From the NCBI GenBank assembly GCA_030428905.1, contig JAUIED010000033.1, forward strand, positions 1 through 38,258: a DNA stretch of 38,258 nt, written 5' to 3'. This document shows, one piece after another, positions 33,705-38,258 of the stretch. A program made the position numbers and the translations under genes. Below the pieces are notes generated by a model, which was not told the origin of the DNA, made no database searches, and saw only the letters and a program-made list of their open reading frames with translations. This DNA is from Gammaproteobacteria bacterium. Lineage in GTDB: Bacteria; Pseudomonadota; Gammaproteobacteria; Pseudomonadales; Azotimanducaceae. Within the stretch, counting starts at the first letter, position 1. Each line of letters begins with the position of its first letter.

Positions 33705-33729
33705 GGCTGCCGTGGATGCGGTAGCCTTT
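33705..33729 (+). terminator. Weak terminator-like hairpin
   Basis: GGCTGCCG (33705-33712), loop TGGATG, CGGTAGCC (33719-33726), then TTT. The stem has one G-U pair and the T-run is very short. It may partly separate the GMC pair from the alcohol dehydrogenase gene. Confidence 0.35.
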
Positions 33730-33755
33730 GGCTGATCAGTTTCCTGGAGAGCAGC

Positions 33756-34847
33756 ATGCAAGTGACCGCCGCATTCGCCGTCGGTAAGAACGTGCCTTTT
33801 GATTTCCGTGAGGTTCGCCTCGAAGCACCGAGGCCAGACGAGGTACTTGTAGAGATCGTCGCCAGCGGCATCTGTCACACAGATCTCTCGGCGAAAGACG
33901 AGCTGCTCGGCCTGCCGCTGCCCATGGTGCTCGGCCATGAGGGCTCCGGTGTGGTGCGTGCCGTGGGCAGTCAGGTGAGACATGTCGCCCCAGGCGATCA
34001 CGTGGTATTGAGCGGTGATTCGTGCGGCGCCTGCCGCAAGTGTCAGACGGGCCTCACCTCCTACTGCGATGCGTTTGTGGAGCGCAACCTCACCGGCTTG
34101 CGCGGCGATGGCACCACACCGATGACCCTCGACGGCGAAGCCGCGCGCGGCCGTTTCTGCGGCCAGTCGTCATTTGCCAGCCACGCCGTGGTGGCGGCGC
34201 AGTCGGCCATCAAGGTGCCGAAAGCGCTGCCGCTTGAGTTGCTTGGTCCGCTGGGTTGCGGCCTCATCACCGGCGTCGGCACCGTCATGAATGCGCTCAA
34301 GCCCCGGCCCGGCACGCGTATCGCCGTGTTCGGCGTTGGCACCGTGGGCCTTGCTGCAGTGATGGGCGCGGTGCTCAGCGGTTGCGAGCAGATCATCGCT
34401 GTGGACCCCAACACCGAGCGCCTGGCGCTGGCGCGAGATCTCGGCGCCACGGACTGCCTGGCCGCCGGAGCGGATGTGGCGCAGGAGATCGTTGCGCGCA
34501 CGAGCGGCGGTTGCGACTATGCGGTGGAGTGTTCCGGCAGCGTCGAGGCGATTCAGGCAGCGCTCGCCTGCCTCGGCCGGCCTGGCTGGGTTGCCCAGGT
34601 AGGCGCGCCGCCGGTGGGTACCAGCATTGATCTGGACATTGGTGCTGTGGGTTACGGGCGGGGGATACGCGGCGTGGTGCTGGGCGAAGCCAACCCGCAG
34701 ACCTTCGTGCCCTACCTGGCGTCGTTGTACGGCGATGGCCGTTTGCCGTTCGACCGTTTTGTGCGCTTCTACGACTTCGCCGATCTCGATCGCGCCGTGG
34801 CCGATGCCGCGCGGGGCGAGGTGGTGAAACCCATCATCCGCATGTAA
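33756..34847 (+). CDS. Zinc-dependent alcohol dehydrogenase
   Basis: A 363-residue medium-chain dehydrogenase. Catalytic zinc ligands are C40 (GICHTD), H61-E62 (GHEGSG) and probably C258-like residues later (PLGCG near 167). The structural zinc site is C90, C93, C96 and C104. VFGVGTVGL is the NAD-binding motif. The sequence is close to aryl-alcohol/geraniol-type dehydrogenases such as XylB or GeoA, which supports a primary alcohol of an isoprenoid or aromatic compound. GGAGAG lies about 7 nt before the ATG. It sits between the GMC pair and the CoA transferase. Confidence 0.9.
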   Translation: MQVTAAFAVGKNVPFDFREVRLEAPRPDEVLVEIVASGICHTDLSAKDELLGLPLPMVLGHEGSGVVRAVGSQVRHVAPGDHVVLSGDSCGACRKCQTGLTSYCDAFVERNLTGLRGDGTTPMTLDGEAARGRFCGQSSFASHAVVAAQSAIKVPKALPLELLGPLGCGLITGVGTVMNALKPRPGTRIAVFGVGTVGLAAVMGAVLSGCEQIIAVDPNTERLALARDLGATDCLAAGADVAQEIVARTSGGCDYAVECSGSVEAIQAALACLGRPGWVAQVGAPPVGTSIDLDIGAVGYGRGIRGVVLGEANPQTFVPYLASLYGDGRLPFDRFVRFYDFADLDRAVADAARGEVVKPIIRM

Positions 34848-34911
34848 GGCGGGTTTTGAGCGGCGGCGGCATTTCGCCGAATATGTTGGCATCCCCAAAC
34901 GGAAAGCCGCC

Positions 34912-36102
34912 ATGCAACAACTCCCGCTCACCGGCCTCATCGTGCTGGACTTCGGCCAGGTGTACAACGGGCCGTACTGCGGCTTTCTGCTGGCGCAGGC
35001 CGGCGCGCGGGTCATCAAGGTGGAGTCGCGCATCGGCGAGACCTTGCGCGCCCGCGGCCGCCGGTCCGCTGCGAGCTACCCGTTCGCGCTGCTCAACAGC
35101 AACAAGGAAGGCATCACGCTCAACATTCAGTCGCCGGACGGCCAGGCGCTGCTCAAACGCATGGCGGCGGATGTGGATGTGGTGTTCGAAAACTTCGCCC
35201 CCGGCACCATGGAGAAGTACGGCATCGGTGCCGAGGCTTTGCGCGCGGTGAATCCGAGGCTCGTCTATGCATCCTCCACCGGCTACGGCAGCGGTGGCCC
35301 GTACCGCGACTATCTGGGTATGGACGTCACTCTGCAGGCGATGACCGGCGTGATGAGCATCACCGGCGAGGGCGACGGCCCGCCCATGAAAACCGCCGCC
35401 ACGTTGGCAGATATGTTGGGCGGTGTGCATATGTACGCCGGCATCGTCTCCGCGCTGTTTGCGCGGGAGCGTACCGGTGAGGGCGCGACGGTGGACATCT
35501 CCATGCAGGACTGCGTGTTCCCCACCCTCGCTACGGCGCTGGGGTCGTTCTATCTGCACGGCAGCCAGCCCGAACGCCAGGGCAACCGTCATCCTGGCCG
35601 AGCGCTTGCGCCCTACAATGTGTACGAAGCCGCCGATGGCCATGTGGCGATCATCTGCATCCGCGAGGGCCACTGGCGCAAGCTCTGCGATGCCATGGCG
35701 CGCCCGGAGCTGGCAGAAGATCCGCGTTTTGCCACCATGGCGGCGCGCTGCGAGCACATGCCGGACGTGGACCGCGAGGTAACCGCCTGGACGCGCGCGT
35801 TGCCGAAGGCGCGAATCTTCGAGATCGGCCAGGCGCACGGCGTCATCTGCGCGCCGGTGCAGACCCTTGAAGACGTGGTGGATGATCCCCACTTGCATGC
35901 CCGCGGTACGCTCGAGACGCGGACGCACGAAGACCTCGGCGCCATCGCGCAGATGCACTCACCCTTACGGTTTGCCGGTGTGGCGCCGCGCGCGCTCACT
36001 GACCCGCCAGCGCTCGGCGAGCATAACGCTGCGGTCTATGCGGAGCTCGCCGGGCTCGATGCCGAAGCGCTCGAGCGTCTGGTGGAGGACGAGGCGCTGT
36101 GA
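34912..36102 (+). CDS. Family III CoA transferase (CaiB/BaiF type)
   Basis: A 396-residue CoA transferase of the CaiB/BaiF family. The catalytic aspartate is D138 in GMDVTLQAMTG. VLDFGQVYNGPYCGFLLAQAGARVIKVE is the N-terminal core, and NIQSPDGQALLKRMAADVDVVFENFAPGTMEKYG the CoA-binding stretch. These enzymes move CoA between two carboxylic acids, activating the acid product of the alkane/alcohol oxidation steps nearby. The start at 34912 has AAAGC upstream without a good ribosome site. The gap to ribB is about 60 bp. Confidence 0.92.
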   Translation: MQQLPLTGLIVLDFGQVYNGPYCGFLLAQAGARVIKVESRIGETLRARGRRSAASYPFALLNSNKEGITLNIQSPDGQALLKRMAADVDVVFENFAPGTMEKYGIGAEALRAVNPRLVYASSTGYGSGGPYRDYLGMDVTLQAMTGVMSITGEGDGPPMKTAATLADMLGGVHMYAGIVSALFARERTGEGATVDISMQDCVFPTLATALGSFYLHGSQPERQGNRHPGRALAPYNVYEAADGHVAIICIREGHWRKLCDAMARPELAEDPRFATMAARCEHMPDVDREVTAWTRALPKARIFEIGQAHGVICAPVQTLEDVVDDPHLHARGTLETRTHEDLGAIAQMHSPLRFAGVAPRALTDPPALGEHNAAVYAELAGLDAEALERLVEDEAL

Positions 36103-36162
36103 GATGAGGGCGCGTGAGATGTGATAGTCTTCGCGCCCGCCCGATCAGGACCACACGACATC

Positions 36163-37257
36163 ATGAGCACGCCGTTCGACTCCGTACAATCCGCCCTCGA
36201 CGCCATCGCTGCGGGAGAAATGGTCGTGGTGGTGGACGATGACGACCGCGAGAACGAAGGCGACCTCATCATGGCGGCGAGCAAGGCCACGCCCGAGCAG
36301 GTGGCTTTCATGATCCGCCACACCAGCGGCATCCTGTGCACGCCGATCCTCGAGGAGCAGGCCAAGCGGCTGCATCTCGACCCGATGGTGGCCCGCAACG
36401 ACGCGCCCATGAGCACGGCGTTTACCGTCTCCATCGACTACAAACACGGCCTGACGACCGGTATCTCCGCCGAGGAACGCGCGGCAACGGTGCAGGCGCT
36501 GGCCAACAGCAACGCCGGTGCTGAGGACTTCGTGCGTCCTGGCCATATCTTTCCTCTGGTTGCCCGCCCCGGCGGCGTGCTGGTGCGGTCCGGTCACACG
36601 GAAGCTGGCATTGACCTGTCCATCCTTGCCGGCCTGCCGCCGGTGTCGCTGCTGGCGGAGATCGTCAACGACGACGGCACCGTGCAGCGTCTGCCGCAAC
36701 TCATAGAGTTCGCGCGCGAGCACAAGCTCAAGATCATCTCTATCGCCGACCTCATTGCCTACCGGCAGCAACGTGAGCAGTTGGTGGAACGCACCCACGA
36801 GTTTGCGGTGCGCACACCCATCGGAGAAGCCAAAGCGGTGGCCTACAAGACGCGCTTCGAAGACGCCGAGCACGTGGCGCTGGTGTTCGGCGCCATCGCT
36901 GAAGACGCCTCCGTGCCCGTGCGCATTCACCGCGAAAAACTGGTGGAGGATCTGTTCGGGCCGCAAAGCCCTGAACACGATGAGAGCCTGCTGGCTGCGT
37001 CTCTACGCAAAATCGAGTCGCTCGGAGGAGGCGTGCTGATCTATCTGCGCTCCGGCTTCGTGGGAGTCCCTCTGGATCAGCTGAAGAACAGCTCCAAAGA
37101 GGATACCCGCCGGCAGGAGTGGTTGGAGATCGGCGTCGGTGCGCAGATCCTGCGCGATCTCGGGGTGAAGCGCTTTCGCTTGATCGCCGGGCGCGAGGTG
37201 GACTACGTGGGCATGCAGGGATTTGGTCTCACGCTCGAAGCCACCGAGCTTCTTTGA
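36163..37257 (+). CDS. ribB: 3,4-dihydroxy-2-butanone 4-phosphate synthase with degenerate GCH2-like domain
   Basis: A 364-residue riboflavin-pathway protein. The DHBP-synthase domain (1-200) has [16 protein letters not shown] (25-40), HTSGILC with C59, RPGHIFPL (125-132) and RSGHTEA with H145 and E147, all conserved. The second domain (about 205-364) resembles GTP cyclohydrolase II but lacks the three zinc cysteines normally found in the VHxxC...CDC region; here it reads [15 protein letters not shown] and onward without Cys. It therefore should not be a cyclohydrolase. This fused but inactive tail occurs in many Proteobacteria. AGGA lies about 12 nt before the ATG. No FMN riboswitch is visible in the short leader. 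Confidence 0.93.
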   Translation: MSTPFDSVQSALDAIAAGEMVVVVDDDDRENEGDLIMAASKATPEQVAFMIRHTSGILCTPILEEQAKRLHLDPMVARNDAPMSTAFTVSIDYKHGLTTGISAEERAATVQALANSNAGAEDFVRPGHIFPLVARPGGVLVRSGHTEAGIDLSILAGLPPVSLLAEIVNDDGTVQRLPQLIEFAREHKLKIISIADLIAYRQQREQLVERTHEFAVRTPIGEAKAVAYKTRFEDAEHVALVFGAIAEDASVPVRIHREKLVEDLFGPQSPEHDESLLAASLRKIESLGGGVLIYLRSGFVGVPLDQLKNSSKEDTRRQEWLEIGVGAQILRDLGVKRFRLIAGREVDYVGMQGFGLTLEATELL

Positions 37258-37265
37258 GGTTTGCT

Positions 37266-37490
37266 TCAGCGCCGGTAGCGGAACGCGGCGGCGCGCTCAC
37301 AGGGCCCTACATAGACGATCCGAAGATCCTGCCGTCGCACGCGACAGCCGCTGCAGCGTAAACGGCGCCGCAGGGTTTCCACCGGCATGGTAGGGTCCAG
37401 CGCACCGATATCCACCGCCTCCATGCGCGCGCAGGGGATGCACACGGCGTACACTTTGAAGCATTCGACAAGATCAGCGACGGTTTGCAT
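37266..37490 (-). CDS. Small CxxC protein with LexA box at its start
   Basis: A 74-residue protein with two CxxC pairs: CIPC at about 17-20 and CSGC at about 46-49, separated by PVETLRRRLR. The pattern resembles short zinc-binding proteins common in Proteobacteria. A LexA box (37492-37507) begins 1 bp upstream of the ATG at 37490, where the ribosome site would lie. It converges on ribB with 8 bp between the stop codons. A role in the SOS response is a hypothesis. Longer minus-strand readings of this frame are antisense to pdxA. Confidence 0.6.
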   Translation of the reverse strand: MQTVADLVECFKVYAVCIPCARMEAVDIGALDPTMPVETLRRRLRCSGCRVRRQDLRIVYVGPCERAAAFRYRR

Positions 37491-37491
37491 G

Positions 37492-37507
37492 CTGTATATA
37501 TGTACAG
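37492..37507. promoter_or_regulatory. LexA (SOS) box
   Basis: CTGTATATATGTACAG matches CTG-N10-CAG, the proteobacterial LexA consensus, with an alternating TA core. It lies between the start of the small CxxC protein (37490) and pdxA (37527), and could repress one or both. Confidence 0.78.
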
Positions 37508-37526
37508 TAAATATGTGGGGCGAGCA

Positions 37527-38258
37527 ATGAAGCCCGTCGCCATCACCATGGGCGACCCGGCAGGCATCGGTCCGGAGGTGCTCGCCAAGTTTCTGCACGC
37601 TCGTGGCAGCGGCGACGGTCTGCTGCTGGTGGGCCCGCACTGGGCGCTGCAGCAGGGCGCGGAGATTGCCGGTGTCAGCTTGCCGCGGGTGCAGTTTGAA
37701 GCCATCGATGTTGAGATGCCGCCCGGATTCGTGCTGGGGCAGGTCGATGCCGTTGCCGGCGACATCGCGGTACGCAGCGTGGAGGCAGCGGCGCGTCTGT
37801 GCCTGAATGGTGCGGTGTCGGCCATGGTGACCTGCCCGATCAACAAGGCGGCCATTCACGCGGCGGGCTACGTGCAGGATATCGGCCACCAGGAAATTCT
37901 CGCCCGCCTCACCGGCAGCGAGTGGACGGCCACCATGCTCATGACGCCGGGCTTGCGGGTGGCGCATCTGTCCACGCACAAATCCCTCATCGAGGCAGCG
38001 CGCTACGTCACCCGCGATAACGTGCGCGAAAAGGCACGCCTTTTAGATGCCACGCTCAAAAGTTGGGGATTCACTGCGCCGCGTATCGCCGTTGCGGCAC
38101 TCAATCCCCATGGCGGCGAAGGCGGGCTGCTTGGTCGTGAGGAGATTGATGAAATCGCCCCGGCGGTGGCGGATCTGCAGGCGCTGGGCATTCAGGCTTC
38201 CGGTCCCATACCTGCCGATTCGGTGTTCTACCGAGCCATCGACGGTGAGTTCGACGTG
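37527..38258 (+). CDS. pdxA: 4-hydroxythreonine-4-phosphate dehydrogenase PdxA, 5' part
   Basis: The first 244 codons of PdxA; the gene leaves the window. ITMGDPAGIGPEVLAK (6-21) is the N-terminal signature, GHQEILARL carries a metal ligand His, and NPHGGEGGLLGREE and GPIPADSVF are the substrate and metal-binding blocks. PdxA oxidises 4-phosphohydroxy-L-threonine in vitamin B6 synthesis. It starts 20 bp from a LexA box. A PdxA2-type paralogue with another substrate is possible, because the family includes such enzymes. Confidence 0.88.
   Translation, partial: MKPVAITMGDPAGIGPEVLAKFLHARGSGDGLLLVGPHWALQQGAEIAGVSLPRVQFEAIDVEMPPGFVLGQVDAVAGDIAVRSVEAAARLCLNGAVSAMVTCPINKAAIHAAGYVQDIGHQEILARLTGSEWTATMLMTPGLRVAHLSTHKSLIEAARYVTRDNVREKARLLDATLKSWGFTAPRIAVAALNPHGGEGGLLGREEIDEIAPAVADLQALGIQASGPIPADSVFYRAIDGEFDV

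Noticed and set aside
34834-35958. Minus-strand open frame opposite the CoA transferase
   Set aside because: Antisense shadow with no motif; the plus-strand protein has its catalytic Asp and family blocks.
36103-36162. FMN riboswitch before ribB
   Set aside because: The leader is only about 60 bp and lacks the conserved RFN sequence blocks. A weak GGGCGCG/CGCGCCC pair (36108-36138) is all that can be seen.
1-38258. CRISPR array, insertion sequences or prophage
   Set aside because: No regularly spaced repeats, transposase or phage genes were found on either strand.

Overview
The window is GC-rich, gene-dense, chromosomal bacterial DNA from a Pseudomonadota member, most likely a gammaproteobacterium of heterotrophic, lipid-degrading habit. 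The evidence is an AlkB alkane hydroxylase with rubredoxin, a RibB with a degenerate GTP-cyclohydrolase-II-like tail, a PdxA, a perfect proteobacterial-type LexA box and a tRNA-Arg with encoded CCA. The genus cannot be set from sequence alone. No phage, transposon or CRISPR array is visible.

Layout. (1) 1-5258: the 5' part of a MoxR-like AAA+ ATPase, an SDR, a PlsC-type acyltransferase, a one-domain asparaginase, an unknown anchored protein and a D-aminoacylase-type amidohydrolase. (2) 5327-5656: tRNA-Arg(UCG) and three hairpins. (3) 5702-9628: a tightly coupled four-gene operon of lysine 2,3-aminomutase, two different ATP-grasp ligases and a GNAT acetyltransferase. It reads as a beta-lysine (or beta-amino acid) conjugate pathway and is the best candidate here for an undescribed system. 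(4) 9638-11613: divergent CelD/BcsL-like and GNAT acyltransferases. (5) 11631-15567, minus strand: VOC protein, QEGLA-motif (DUF1704) putative metallopeptidase, crotonase and Rieske oxygenase. (6) 15708-17738: thiolase and SDR. (7) 17745-20783: PH-domain and SPFH membrane proteins, then a DUF3336/patatin lipase on the other strand; the gap between them holds an orphan terminator and a candidate structured RNA. (8) 20849-26799: a lipase-cyclophilin fusion, a glyoxalase-like protein, two acyl-CoA dehydrogenase subunits and a crotonase, nearly all overlapping end to start. (9) 26821-31586, minus strand: aldehyde dehydrogenase, an unknown protein, a thioesterase, rubredoxin and AlkB. (10) 31657-36102, plus strand: GMC oxidoreductase with a small partner, zinc alcohol dehydrogenase and family III CoA transferase. 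(11) 36163-38258: ribB, a small CxxC protein behind a LexA box, and the 5' part of pdxA.

Taken together, regions 6 and 8-10 contain most steps needed to oxidise a hydrocarbon or isoprenoid: terminal hydroxylation (AlkB/rubredoxin), alcohol and aldehyde oxidation (GMC, Zn-ADH, ALDH), CoA activation (CoA transferase) and beta-oxidation (dehydrogenase pair, hydratases, SDRs, thiolase). That they form one pathway is an inference from proximity. The substrate is not known.
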